Origin: Streptomyces sp. MNU76 | Lineage (GTDB): Bacteria; Actinomycetota; Actinomycetes; Streptomycetales; Streptomycetaceae | Length of the DNA: 64,000 bases | Reading direction: 5' to 3' | NCBI RefSeq assembly: GCF_020982545.1 | Contig: NZ_JAJKLK010000019.1 | Location: forward strand, 186,001-250,000 | Shown here: positions 8,293 through 17,851 of the stretch, piece after piece | Position numbering within the stretch: the stretch's first letter is position 1 | Layout: every line of letters starts with the position of its first letter | Position numbers and translations under genes: made by a program | Notes under the pieces: model-generated | What the model saw: only the letters and a program-made list of their open reading frames with translations | Told to the model about the DNA's origin: nothing | Database searches by the model: none

Positions 8293-9876
8293 GTGAACAT
8301 ACGCACCCAGTGGCCTGTCCTGACCATCGCGACAGGGCTGGCCGCCGGCCTGCTGACCGGTTGCGGCTCCGACTCGGGGGGATCCGGGGGCTCCGGTTCC
8401 AACGTCGTGGTGGGGATGTCCGACGACGTCCTCGCCACCGACCCCGCCTCCGGCTACGACCCTGGCTCCTGGCTGCTCTTCAACAACGTCTTCCAGTCGT
8501 TGCTGAGCTTCCCCAACGGCGCCACCGAGCCCGAACCGGACCTCGCCAAGGAGTGCTCCTTCGAGGAGGGCGGCACCACGGTCTACGAGTGCACCCTCAA
8601 GGACGGCCTGAAGTTCAGCAACGGTGAGGCGCTCACCGCGAAGGACGTCAAGTTCTCCTTCGACCGCATGCTGAAGATCAACGACGACGCCGGCCCCGCG
8701 ATCATGTTCCCCATGCTCGACAAGGTCGAGACCCCGGACGACAAGACCGTCCGCTTCGACCTGAAGTACGCCGACGCCACCTTCCCCAGCAAGATCGCCT
8801 CCGGCGCCGGCTCGATCGTCGACGAGAGCTCCTACGACGCCGACGGACTCCGTAAGGACGGCAAGGCCGTCGGCTCCGGCCCCTACAAGCTGGAGTCCTT
8901 CGGCAAGGACGAGGCCGTCTTCACCGTCAACGAGAACTACCAGGGCCCCGCCGACGTCGAGAACAGCGGCGTCACCCTCAGGTTCTTCCACGGAGACCAG
9001 GACGCCCTGAAGAAGGCCCTGCTGGAGGACGACCTCGACGTCACCTACCGCGGCCTCAGCGCCTCCGACATCTCCGACATCGAGACCGACACCTCCACCG
9101 CCAGCGGCGTCGAGATCGTCGACGGCACCGGCGCCGAGGTCCAGCACCTCGTCTTCAACATGGACGACCCGGTCACCGGCAAGCTCGGCGTCCGCCAGGC
9201 CATCGCCTACCTCCTCGACCGCGAGGCCCTCGTCGACGAGGTCTACCAGGGTACCGCCACCCCGCTGTACTCGATCATCCCGGCCGGCATCACCGGCCAC
9301 AACACGGCCTTCTTCGACACCTACGGCGCCCGCCCCTCCAAGGCCAAGGCCGAGGCCGCGCTCCGCGCCGACGGCATCAACGACAAGGTCGAACTGACCC
9401 TCTGGTCCACCCCGTCGCGCTACGGCCCCTCCACCGACCAGGAGTTGGAGGCCGTCGCCAAGCAGCTCAACGACAGTGGCCTGTTCGACGCCGACGTGAA
9501 GTCCGTCGCCTTCGACCGGTACGAGAAGGACATCGCCGCCGGCAAGTACGGCGTGTACGTCAAGGGCTGGGTCCCCGACTACCCGGACCCCGACAACTTC
9601 ACCGGCCCCTTCTTCGGCAAGGGCAACGTGCTGGGCAACAACTACGACAACTCCACCATCACCGGTGAACTCCTCACGAAGACCGCCGCCGAGAGCGAGC
9701 GCTCCTCCACGGAGAAGGAGTACGCCGAACTCCAGAACATCGTCGCCGACGACGTCCCGCTCATCCCCATCTGGCAGGCCAAGCAGTACGCCGTCGTCCG
9801 CGACGACGTCTACGGCCTGGAGTACTGCCTGGACGCCTCCACCGTCTTCCGCTTCTGGGAGATCAGCAAGGACTGA
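8293..9876 (+). CDS. ABC transporter substrate-binding lipoprotein, SBP family 5 (paralogue)
   Basis: A 527-residue protein closely parallel to the preceding gene. A signal peptide ends in the lipobox LLTGC, followed by a Gly/Ser linker. The family motif LKDGLKFSNGEALTAKDVKFSFDRM and the shared ending IVADDVPLIPIWQAKQYAVVRDDV follow. The GTG at 8293 is chosen because it places a normal signal peptide at the N-terminus; only a weak AAGG lies upstream, so translation may depend on the preceding gene. Tandem duplication followed by divergence is the simplest explanation for the pair. Substrate not predictable from sequence. Confidence 0.88.
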   Translation: MNIRTQWPVLTIATGLAAGLLTGCGSDSGGSGGSGSNVVVGMSDDVLATDPASGYDPGSWLLFNNVFQSLLSFPNGATEPEPDLAKECSFEEGGTTVYECTLKDGLKFSNGEALTAKDVKFSFDRMLKINDDAGPAIMFPMLDKVETPDDKTVRFDLKYADATFPSKIASGAGSIVDESSYDADGLRKDGKAVGSGPYKLESFGKDEAVFTVNENYQGPADVENSGVTLRFFHGDQDALKKALLEDDLDVTYRGLSASDISDIETDTSTASGVEIVDGTGAEVQHLVFNMDDPVTGKLGVRQAIAYLLDREALVDEVYQGTATPLYSIIPAGITGHNTAFFDTYGARPSKAKAEAALRADGINDKVELTLWSTPSRYGPSTDQELEAVAKQLNDSGLFDADVKSVAFDRYEKDIAAGKYGVYVKGWVPDYPDPDNFTGPFFGKGNVLGNNYDNSTITGELLTKTAAESERSSTEKEYAELQNIVADDVPLIPIWQAKQYAVVRDDVYGLEYCLDASTVFRFWEISKD

Positions 9877-9910
9877 CACGAGCACGGGCCGACACCACGG
9901 CCCCGTACGA

Positions 9911-9949
9911 CCGAGGGCGCTCCCTTCCACAAGAAGGGAGCGCCCTCGG
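9911..9949. terminator. Bidirectional terminator between convergent genes
   Basis: A 17-bp perfect stem (9911-9927 with 9933-9949, loop CACAA) lies between the lipoprotein gene and the convergent response regulator. Its symmetry suits termination from both sides. Confidence 0.85.
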
Positions 9950-9972
9950 GGCGTTGCGCAGGTTGCCGACGA

Positions 9973-10644
9973 CTACTGCGCGCCGGGGCGCACCAGCCCG
10001 CTCTCGTACGCGTACACCGCCGCCTGCACCCGGTCCCGCAGCCCCAACTTCGTCAGCACATGGCCCACATGCGTCTTCACCGTGGTCTCGCTGACGAACA
10101 GGTCGGCGGCGATCTCCGCGTTCGACAGCCCCCGGGCCACCAGCTTCAGCACCTCGACCTCACGGTCCGTCAGTGTGTGCAGCGTGTCCGGCACCGGCTC
10201 CTCGCCCGACGGCAGATGCTCCGCGTACTTGTCCAGCAGCCGGCGCGTGATGCTGGGCGCGAGCATCGCCTCCCCACCCGCCACCACCCGGATCGCCTGC
10301 ACCAGCTCATTGGCCGGCGCGTCCTTCAGCAGGAACCCGCTGGCGCCCGCCCGCAGCGCCTCCACCACGTACTCGTCCAGATCGAACGTGGTCAGCACCA
10401 GCACCTTGGCCGGACCGTCCCGCCCGGGACCGGTGATCTGACGGGTCGCCTCCACCCCGTCCATCCGGGGCATCCGAATGTCCATCAGCACCACATCGGG
10501 CTGCAGCGCCCGCACCTGGTCGAGCGCCTGGAGGCCGTCCCCGGCCTCCCCGACGACCGCGAGATCCTGCTCCGCCTCCAGAATCATCCGGAACCCGGTA
10601 CGCAGCAGCGGCTGGTCGTCGACCAGTAGGACGCGGATGGCCAC
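9973..10644 (-). CDS. NarL/LuxR-type response regulator, no adjacent kinase
   Basis: A 223-residue two-component regulator. The receiver domain (1-125) has acidic residues D9-D10, phospho-acceptor D55 (VVLMDIRMPRMDG), Thr in VLVLTTF and the Lys of GFLLKD. The C-terminal LuxR helix-turn-helix covers about 155-215 (LTDREVEVLKLVARGLSNAEIAADLFVSETTVKTHV). The start is GTG at 10644 with GAAGGAG eight bases upstream. It begins 15 bases after the RecB-like gene on the same strand, so the two are probably co-transcribed. No histidine kinase is present nearby, so it is an orphan in this window. Its target genes are unknown. Confidence 0.93.
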   Translation of the reverse strand: MAIRVLLVDDQPLLRTGFRMILEAEQDLAVVGEAGDGLQALDQVRALQPDVVLMDIRMPRMDGVEATRQITGPGRDGPAKVLVLTTFDLDEYVVEALRAGASGFLLKDAPANELVQAIRVVAGGEAMLAPSITRRLLDKYAEHLPSGEEPVPDTLHTLTDREVEVLKLVARGLSNAEIAADLFVSETTVKTHVGHVLTKLGLRDRVQAAVYAYESGLVRPGAQ

Positions 10645-10659
10645 GAAAATCTCCTTCGG

Positions 10660-11583
<924 letters not shown>

Positions 11584-11802
11584 GACCACAGACCATACGG
11601 CCCACCACTGACAGTGACCGTCAGGGGGCCCGTACGACCACCGTCCGACACCGCGCCCGCCGACACCCGTGTGCCTCGTGCGACGCGGGGGAAAACAGAG
11701 GGGGTGCCGGGGCGGAACGCGCCCCGGTGACGGCATAGCATCGACGACAGACCCTTCCGCCCGGCCACCGGGTGCGGAAGACGCTTCGAACGAGGGGACA
11801 TC

Positions 11803-12332
11803 GTGGAGACGAGCGGCGGGAGCGGGCAGCCGCGGTCCGACAGTGAGCAGGCACCCGAGAGCGCCCACGGCGACGCGATCGGGACACCGGTGAACCAGGA
11901 CGCCCCCACTCCGCCCGCCCCCACCCCACCGCCGACCGGCCCGAAGACACCTCCGCACCGGCCCCCGCCCCCACGCGACGGACGACGCCGAGAAGTCCAC
12001 TGCCGCGACCCCCGCCGACGACGAGTAGGCCGACAAGGGCGACGCCCGACACCGGCGAGACGCCCGACAGCGCCGAGACCCGGACACCGCCGAGGCGCCC
12101 GACGACCGCGTGCCGTCCGAGAGCGCCGAAGCCTCCGGTGACCGCCCGCCCACCGACCCGGCGAGAACACCCGCACCCGCCGCCCCTGAGAAGGCGTCCC
12201 CACCGACCTGACCAAGGTGCCCACCCGGCGGACGAGGCCGGAGCGCACCGCCACGTCCGCGCGCCCCTACGCCCACTCGGACGCCGCCCCCAAGCCCCCG
12301 AGCGCCCCAAGGAGCCCGGTGGCGGCATCCTC
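11803..12332 (+). pseudogene. Decayed N-terminal extension of the M50 protease gene
   Basis: GTG at 11803 follows GAGGGGACATC, a good ribosome-binding site. It reads V-E-T-S-G-G-S-G-Q-P-R-S-D-S-E-Q, an acidic, Pro/Ala-rich low-complexity sequence like the extensions seen before actinobacterial site-2 proteases. That frame then breaks. Meaningful low-complexity sequence continues in other frames (for example R-P-Y-A-H-S-D-A-A-P-K-P-P near 12270) with stops between. Several indels separate this start from the intact catalytic domain beginning at 12333. A longer open frame upstream of the catalytic domain (from GTG 12138) gives Arg/His/Pro-rich sequence typical of an out-of-frame reading. Confidence 0.5.
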
Positions 12333-13463
12333 ATGGGCCGTCCCTTCGGCGTGCCCGTGTACGTCGCGCCCAGCTGGTTCCTGGTCGCCGCCCTGATCAC
12401 CTGGGTCTTCGGCGGCCAACTCGACCGCGTCCTGCCCGAACTCGGCGCCCTCCGCTACCTCGTCGCCCTCTTCTTCGCGGTCGCCTTCTACGGCTCCGTA
12501 CTCGTCCACGAACTCGCCCACACCATCGCCGCCCTGCGCTACAAACTGCCCGTGCGCCGCATCCAGCTGCAGTTCTTCGGCGGTGTCTCCGAGATCGAGA
12601 AGGAGTCCGAGACCCCGGGCCGTGAGTTCGTCCTCGCCTTCGTGGGCCCCCTCCTCTCCCTGATCCTCGCCGGCGTCTTCTACGTCGCCCTGCTCGCCGT
12701 CGAACCGGGCACCGTCCCCGGCGTCCTGCTCGCCGGCCTGATGATCTCCAACCTGATCGTGGCCGCGTTCAACCTCCTCCCCGGCCTCCCCCTCGACGGC
12801 GGCCGGATGCTCCGCGCCGTCGTCTGGAAGATCACCGGCAAGCCCATGAGCGGCACCATCGCCGCCGCCTGGGTCGGCCGGGCCCTCGCCGTCTCCGTCC
12901 TCATCGGCCTGCCGCTGCTCACCCAGTCCGGCATGCTCGGCTCCGCCGCCGAGGACAGCGTCGGCATGGACACCGTCCTCGACGCCCTGCTCGCCGCCAT
13001 CCTCGCCGCGATCATCTGGACCGGCGCCGGCAACAGCCTCCGCATGGCCCGCCTGCGCGAACACCTGCCCGAACTCCAGGCCCGTGCCCTCACCCGCCGT
13101 GCCGTCCCCGTCGAAACCGACACCCCCCTCTCCGAGGCCCTGCGCCGCGCCAACGAGGCCGGCGCCCGCGCCCTCGTCGTCGTCGACCCCGACGGCGAAC
13201 CCCTCTCCCTCGTCCGCGAGGCCGCCATCGTCGGCGTCCCCGAACACCGCCGCCCCTGGGTCGCCGTCAGCGTCCTCGCCCAGGACCTCACCGACGGCAT
13301 GCGCGTCTCCGCCGAACTCGCCGGCGAAGAACTCCTCGACGCCCTCCGCGCCGCCCCGGCCACGGAGTACCTCGTCGTGGAGGAGTCCGGGGAGATCTAC
13401 GGCGTCCTGTCCGCGGCCGACGTGGAACGGGCCTTCGTGAAGGCGATGGCCAGACCCAGCTGA
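12333..13463 (+). CDS. Site-2 protease (M50, SpoIVFB-like) with C-terminal CBS pair
   Basis: From ATG 12333 a 376-residue membrane protease. It begins M-G-R-P-F-G-V-P-V-Y-V-A-P-S-W-F. The zinc motif HELAH lies in VLVHELAHTIAALRYK near residue 56, and the third ligand in NLLPGLPLDGGRM near 155. Several transmembrane helices surround these. After about residue 245 a CBS-domain pair (ALVVVDPDGEPLSLV, then YLVVEESGEIYGVLS) is likely to sense nucleotides. Such proteins cut transmembrane substrates such as anti-sigma factors. No good ribosome-binding site precedes 12333; the original start appears to have been the GTG at 11803, now out of frame. It lies just upstream of trmI, as in many actinobacteria. 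Confidence 0.85.
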   Translation: MGRPFGVPVYVAPSWFLVAALITWVFGGQLDRVLPELGALRYLVALFFAVAFYGSVLVHELAHTIAALRYKLPVRRIQLQFFGGVSEIEKESETPGREFVLAFVGPLLSLILAGVFYVALLAVEPGTVPGVLLAGLMISNLIVAAFNLLPGLPLDGGRMLRAVVWKITGKPMSGTIAAAWVGRALAVSVLIGLPLLTQSGMLGSAAEDSVGMDTVLDALLAAILAAIIWTGAGNSLRMARLREHLPELQARALTRRAVPVETDTPLSEALRRANEAGARALVVVDPDGEPLSLVREAAIVGVPEHRRPWVAVSVLAQDLTDGMRVSAELAGEELLDALRAAPATEYLVVEESGEIYGVLSAADVERAFVKAMARPS

Positions 13464-13509
13464 GACAGCCCCTCCCCGGACCATGGTCGGCGCGCCCTCC
13501 GGGGACCGG

Positions 13510-13522
13510 TACGCTGGGTCAC
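13510..13522 (+). promoter_or_regulatory. -10 element giving a near-leaderless trmI transcript
   Basis: TACGCT at 13510-13515 stands seven bases before the trmI ATG (13523). No ribosome-binding site lies between. Transcription would start at or next to the A of the ATG, a frequent arrangement in Streptomyces. No convincing -35 hexamer is seen. Confidence 0.45.
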
Positions 13523-14425
13523 ATGTCCGAACCGACCGGTGCCGCCCGCCGTCGCGGGCCCTTCAAGGTCGGGGACCAGGTCCAGCTCACCGACCCCAAG
13601 GGACGCCACTACACGTTCACGCTCGAAGAGGGAAAGAACTTCCACACCCACAAGGGTTCCTTCCCGCACGACGAGCTGATCGGCGCTCCCGAGGGCAGTG
13701 TTGTCCGCACCACGGGGAACGTCGCCTACCTGGCGCTCCGCCCCCTGCTCCCCGACTACGTCCTGTCCATGCCCCGCGGCGCCGCCGTGGTCTACCCCAA
13801 GGACGCGGGGCAGATCCTCGCCTTCGCCGACATCTTCCCCGGCGCTCGCGTCGTCGAGGCCGGCGTCGGCTCCGGCTCGCTCAGCAGCTTCCTGCTGCGC
13901 GCCATCGGCGACCAGGGCATGCTGCACAGCTACGAGCGCCGCGCCGACTTCGCCGAGATCGCCCAGGCCAACGTGGAGCGCTACTTCGGCGGCCCCCACC
14001 CCGCCTGGCAGCTCACCGTCGGCGACCTCCAGGACAACCTCAGCGACACCGAGGTCGACCGCGTCATCCTCGACATGCTCGCCCCCTGGGAGTGCCTGGA
14101 GGCCGTCTCCAAGGCCCTCGTCCCCGGCGGCATCGTCTGCTGCTACGTGGCGACCACCACCCAGCTCGCCCGGACCGTCGAGTCCATCCGCGAGATCGGC
14201 TGCTTCAACGAGCCGAGCGCCTGGGAATCGATGATCCGCAACTGGCACATCGAAGGCCTCGCCGTCCGCCCCGACCACCGGATGATCGGCCACACCGGCT
14301 TCCTGCTCACCGCCCGCCGTCTCGCCGACGGCGTCGAGCCCCCCATGCGCCGCCGCCGCCCCGCCAAGGGCGCCTACGGCGAGGACTACGCCGGACCCAA
14401 CGCCGACGGCGGCTCCGGCCGCTGA
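13523..14425 (+). CDS. trmI: tRNA (adenine-58-N1)-methyltransferase TrmI
   Basis: A 300-residue protein with the TrmI layout. An N-terminal beta domain (FKVGDQVQLTDPKGRHYTFTLEEGKNFHTHKGSF) comes first. A Rossmann methyltransferase follows with SAM motif VVEAGVGSGSLSSFLLRAIG near 112-131 and motif IV VILDMLAPWECL near 180. It would methylate N1 of A58 in the tRNA T-loop. The ATG at 13523 is supported by the family N-terminus and the adjacent -10 element. Actinobacteria typically keep trmI just upstream of the proteasome ATPase gene, as here. Confidence 0.95.
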   Translation: MSEPTGAARRRGPFKVGDQVQLTDPKGRHYTFTLEEGKNFHTHKGSFPHDELIGAPEGSVVRTTGNVAYLALRPLLPDYVLSMPRGAAVVYPKDAGQILAFADIFPGARVVEAGVGSGSLSSFLLRAIGDQGMLHSYERRADFAEIAQANVERYFGGPHPAWQLTVGDLQDNLSDTEVDRVILDMLAPWECLEAVSKALVPGGIVCCYVATTTQLARTVESIREIGCFNEPSAWESMIRNWHIEGLAVRPDHRMIGHTGFLLTARRLADGVEPPMRRRRPAKGAYGEDYAGPNADGGSGR

Positions 14426-14446
14426 CCGCGACGCACGACGAACGCG

Positions 14447-14500
14447 CCCCCGCCGTGGCCGAGTTCCCCGCAGCGCCCGGGAACTCGGCCACGGCGGGGG
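14447..14500 (+). terminator. Strong hairpin terminator after trmI
   Basis: A 22-bp perfect stem (14447-14468 pairing with 14479-14500) with a ten-base loop begins 21 bases after the trmI stop. Confidence 0.85.
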
Positions 14501-14621
14501 CCCGTTGACGCACCACCCGAAAAGCTGCGGGAACCACGTACCCCGCCGTTCCACCCCACTGTGACGTGTGGCACCATGCGGGTCATCCCAACCGGCACAG
14601 CACCCTCAGGAGACGCTCCTA

Positions 14622-15191
14622 GTGCAGCAATCCGCCGTCCCGGAACTGGCACACGCGCACACCCGCCCCATCCACTGGCTCGCCACGGCCACCGCCCTCG
14701 CCGGCGTCGTCGCCCTGTCGTCCGCCCTCCAGCCCGACGCGGCGAGGCGGCCCAGCTCCCCGCGACAGCCCCGGCCCCGCCGCCGTGGCGCCCCCGACCC
14801 TGCCGAGGTGGACCTCCCGCTCGACTGCGGACCCGTCGGCGTCGTCGTGAAGAAGCAGGGCTCCGAGGACCTCGACGGGGACGGCCGGCCCGAGACCGTG
14901 GCCGTCGTGCACTGCGACGCCAGCATGGGCACCCCGCCCGACGGCGTGTACGTGCTCACCCGCTCCACCGACGCGGCGCAGCCCCGGGTCGTCGCCACCC
15001 TGGTGAACCCCAAGGACCGCACCACCGTCTCCGACTTCGCCGTCCGTGACGCCACCGTCACCGCCACCCTGCACGGCTACTCGTCGGCCGAGGTCCCCAA
15101 CTGCTGCCCGGACGTCACGAACCCCGCCAAGTGGCAGTGGAAGAACGGGGCGTTCGTCCGCTCCACCCCCGCCGGGGCACAGAGCGTCTGA
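14622..15191 (+). CDS. Conserved secreted or membrane-anchored protein of unknown function
   Basis: A 189-residue protein. A basic/His N-terminus leads into a hydrophobic segment (WLATATALAGVVALSSAL, about residues 19-36), which acts as a signal peptide or membrane anchor. A low-complexity Pro/Arg linker follows. The extracytoplasmic domain contains LDGDGRPETVAVVHCD, a DxDGDG-type segment seen in secreted repeat proteins, and paired cysteines (VPNCCPDV). The GTG at 14622 is chosen for the AGGAG nine bases upstream. It is flanked by the trmI terminator and the convergent ferredoxin gene, so it is probably monocistronic. No enzymatic function is recognised. Confidence 0.7.
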   Translation: MQQSAVPELAHAHTRPIHWLATATALAGVVALSSALQPDAARRPSSPRQPRPRRRGAPDPAEVDLPLDCGPVGVVVKKQGSEDLDGDGRPETVAVVHCDASMGTPPDGVYVLTRSTDAAQPRVVATLVNPKDRTTVSDFAVRDATVTATLHGYSSAEVPNCCPDVTNPAKWQWKNGAFVRSTPAGAQSV

Positions 15192-15281
15192 CACCCGTCG
15201 CCTCCGGGCGAAGGGGATGTGATCACCCGGCAAACACGGTGTGAGAAAGCAGACACAGGGCGACGTGGAGTGCCGGCAGGG

Positions 15282-15581
15282 TCACTCCGCGTCAGGCCCG
15301 AAGACCTCGACCCTGTCCGAAACGCGACGTACATGGATGCACTCGCCCGGACACTCCTTGGCGGAGTCCACCACATCCGTGAGAAGCGGCAGCGGAACGG
15401 GCGTTGTCGCCCCCGGGGCCTGCAGCAACTCGTCGCCCGGACTCTTCACATAGGCCAGTCCGTCGATGTCCAGCTCGAACACCTCGGGCGCGTACTGCAC
15501 GCAGATGCCGTCACCGGTGCAGAGGTCCTGGTCGATCCAGACCTCGAGCGCCTCGCCCGCGGCCTCCTGCTGCACGCTCAT
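15282..15581 (-). CDS. Ferredoxin, single Fe-S cluster type
   Basis: A 99-residue acidic ferredoxin. The cluster motif CTGDGIC (first Cys near residue 21) has Asp where a second cysteine would stand. The later CPGECI carries the last ligand. This pattern fits a 3Fe-4S ferredoxin of the type used with actinobacterial P450s and other redox enzymes. AGGAGAG lies directly before the ATG at 15581. It is divergent from arc, and a TAGGGT hexamer on its strand near 15677-15682 may be its -10 element. No P450 or reductase is adjacent, so its partner is unknown. Confidence 0.88.
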   Translation of the reverse strand: MSVQQEAAGEALEVWIDQDLCTGDGICVQYAPEVFELDIDGLAYVKSPGDELLQAPGATTPVPLPLLTDVVDSAKECPGECIHVRRVSDRVEVFGPDAE

Positions 15582-15850
15582 CTCTCCTGCCGCCTCATGT
15601 GTCGGGTCATCCGTCGAGTCATCCGCCGAGCCGGTCGGGAACGATGCAGGCTCTGACGGGTGTTGAACAGTTCGACCCTACCCGGGGCGGCTTCCCCATC
15701 ATGTTCGGTGGGTATCCCCTTGACGTGAGGGAGAGCGCAAGGGTGAAGATCGGACACACCCCGACCGTCTTTGTGATCTAGGGGTTTCAATCGACACCCA
15801 CCCAGGTAGGGTCTGGAAGCGTCCAGCTCCCCTTGGAGGAGGTGAGGACC

Positions 15851-17617
15851 GTGGCAGCCCACGACGACGACATGAACCGCGGCATCCGCCCGGGACGAGG
15901 GTCCGACGACCCGGCCGGGCAGATTGCCTACCTTGAGCAGGAGATCGCCGTCCTGCGACGCAAGCTCGCCGACTCTCCGCGACACACGAGGATTCTCGAA
16001 GAGCGGATCGTCGAGCTGCAGACCAATCTGGCCGGCGTGTCCGCGCAGAACGAGCGGCTCGCCAACACGCTCCGTGAGGCCCGCGACCAGATCGTGGCCC
16101 TCAAGGAGGAAGTCGACCGGCTCGCACAGCCGCCGGCCGGCTTCGGTGTCTTCCTCACGGCGAACGAGGACGGCACGGCCGACATCTTCACCGGAGGCCG
16201 AAAGCTCCGGGTGAACGTCAGCCCCAGCGTCGACCTGGAAGAGCTCCGGCGAGGCCAGGAAGTGATGCTCAACGAAGCTCTCAACGTGGTCGAGGCCATG
16301 GAGTACGAGAGCGTCGGCGACATCGTCACCCTCAAGGAGATCCTCGAGGACGGCGAGCGCGCCCTCGTGCAGGGGCACACCGACGAGGAACGGGTGGTGC
16401 GGCTCGCCGAGCCACTGCTGGACATCACCATCCGCCCCGGCGACGCCCTCCTGCTCGAACCCCGCTCCGGCTATGTCTATGAGGTCGTGCCCAAGAGCGA
16501 GGTCGAGGAACTCGTCCTCGAAGAGGTCCCCGACATCGGGTACGAGCAGATCGGTGGCCTCGGCAACCAGATCGAGATGATCCGCGACGCGGTCGAGCTC
16601 CCCTATCTCTATCCGGACCTGTTCAAGGAGCACGAACTGCGCCCGCCCAAGGGCGTCCTGCTCTACGGCCCCCCCGGATGCGGCAAGACGCTCATCGCCA
16701 AGGCCGTCGCCAACTCGCTGGCCAAGAAGGTCGCCGAGGTCACCGGGCAGGCCCAGGGCAAGAGCTTCTTCCTCAACATCAAGGGCCCCGAGCTCCTCAA
16801 CAAGTACGTCGGCGAGACCGAGCGACAGATCCGCCTCGTCTTCCAGCGTGCGAGGGAGAAGGCCAGCGAGGGCACCCCCGTCATCGTCTTCTTCGACGAG
16901 ATGGAGTCCCTCTTCCGCACCCGCGGATCCGGCGTCAGCTCGGACGTGGAGAACACCATCGTCCCGCAGCTGCTCGCCGAGATCGACGGTGTGGAAGGCC
17001 TGCAGAACGTCGTGGTCATCGGCGCCTCCAACCGCGAGGACATGATCGACCCCGCCATCCTGCGCCCCGGTCGGCTCGACGTGAAGATCAAGATCGAGCG
17101 TCCGGACGCCGAAGCGGCCAAGGACATCTTCCAGAAGTACCTCACCGAGCGTCTCCCGCTGCACACGGACGACCTCGGCGAACACGGTGGCTCCAAGACC
17201 ACCACCGTCCAGAGCATGATCCAGACGGCAGTGGAACACATGTACGCCGAGTCCGAGGAGAACCGCTTCCTGGAGGTCACCTACGCCAACGGCGACAAGG
17301 AAGTCCTCTACTTCAAGGACTTCAACTCCGGCGCCATGATCGAGAACATCGTCGGCCGCGCCAAGAAGATGGCGATCAAGGACTTCCTCGACAAGAACCA
17401 GAAGGGCCTCCGCGTCTCCCACCTGCTCCAGGCCTGCGTGGACGAGTTCAAGGAGAACGAGGACCTGCCCAACACCACCAACCCGGACGACTGGGCCCGA
17501 ATCTCCGGAAAGAAGGGCGAGCGGATCGTCTACATCCGTACGCTGATCACCGGAAAGCAGGGCGCCGATACAGGGCGCTCCATCGACACGGTGGCGAACA
17601 CCGGACAGTACCTGTAG
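15851..17617 (+). CDS. arc: Proteasome-activating AAA ATPase (ARC/Mpa)
   Basis: A 588-residue ATPase. An N-terminal coiled coil (about residues 25-85), which in Mpa binds Pup, is followed by two OB-fold domains. The AAA module has Walker A GPPGCGKT near 273-280, Walker B VIVFFDEMES near 343-352 and the arginine-finger region NREDMIDPAILRPGRLD. The C-terminus ends G-Q-Y-L; the penultimate Tyr is the docking element that opens the 20S gate. It unfolds pupylated proteins and feeds them to PrcAB. The GTG at 15851 has GGAGGAGG eight bases upstream. It is transcribed separately from dop, with a terminator between. Confidence 0.97.
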   Translation: MAAHDDDMNRGIRPGRGSDDPAGQIAYLEQEIAVLRRKLADSPRHTRILEERIVELQTNLAGVSAQNERLANTLREARDQIVALKEEVDRLAQPPAGFGVFLTANEDGTADIFTGGRKLRVNVSPSVDLEELRRGQEVMLNEALNVVEAMEYESVGDIVTLKEILEDGERALVQGHTDEERVVRLAEPLLDITIRPGDALLLEPRSGYVYEVVPKSEVEELVLEEVPDIGYEQIGGLGNQIEMIRDAVELPYLYPDLFKEHELRPPKGVLLYGPPGCGKTLIAKAVANSLAKKVAEVTGQAQGKSFFLNIKGPELLNKYVGETERQIRLVFQRAREKASEGTPVIVFFDEMESLFRTRGSGVSSDVENTIVPQLLAEIDGVEGLQNVVVIGASNREDMIDPAILRPGRLDVKIKIERPDAEAAKDIFQKYLTERLPLHTDDLGEHGGSKTTTVQSMIQTAVEHMYAESEENRFLEVTYANGDKEVLYFKDFNSGAMIENIVGRAKKMAIKDFLDKNQKGLRVSHLLQACVDEFKENEDLPNTTNPDDWARISGKKGERIVYIRTLITGKQGADTGRSIDTVANTGQYL

Positions 17618-17626
17618 AACGCAGGG

Positions 17627-17668
17627 CGGCTGCGGGTGCCCTCAGTGGGTACCCGCAGCCGACTGTTT
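17627..17668 (+). terminator. Rho-independent terminator after arc
   Basis: An 11-bp stem (CGGCTGCGGGT, 17627-17637, with 17651-17661) is followed by GACTGTTTTC, giving a short T-run. A TAGGCT hexamer at 17732-17737 downstream could be the dop -10 element, without a clear -35. Confidence 0.75.
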
Positions 17669-17851
17669 TCCAGGTGAAGGCCGGAGCAAGGCAATGACGC
17701 AAATGATCTCCCCACCAGCGCAGAGCCGTTCTAGGCTCTTTCGTACCGCCGAGTCGCGCAGTGCGGGGACGGGCACCGCACACGCACCGGAGCGCCAGCG
17801 GTACTTGAGCAGCGCCCCCGACCGAGGGCGCCGCCGGGCAAGGAGGGCCGC

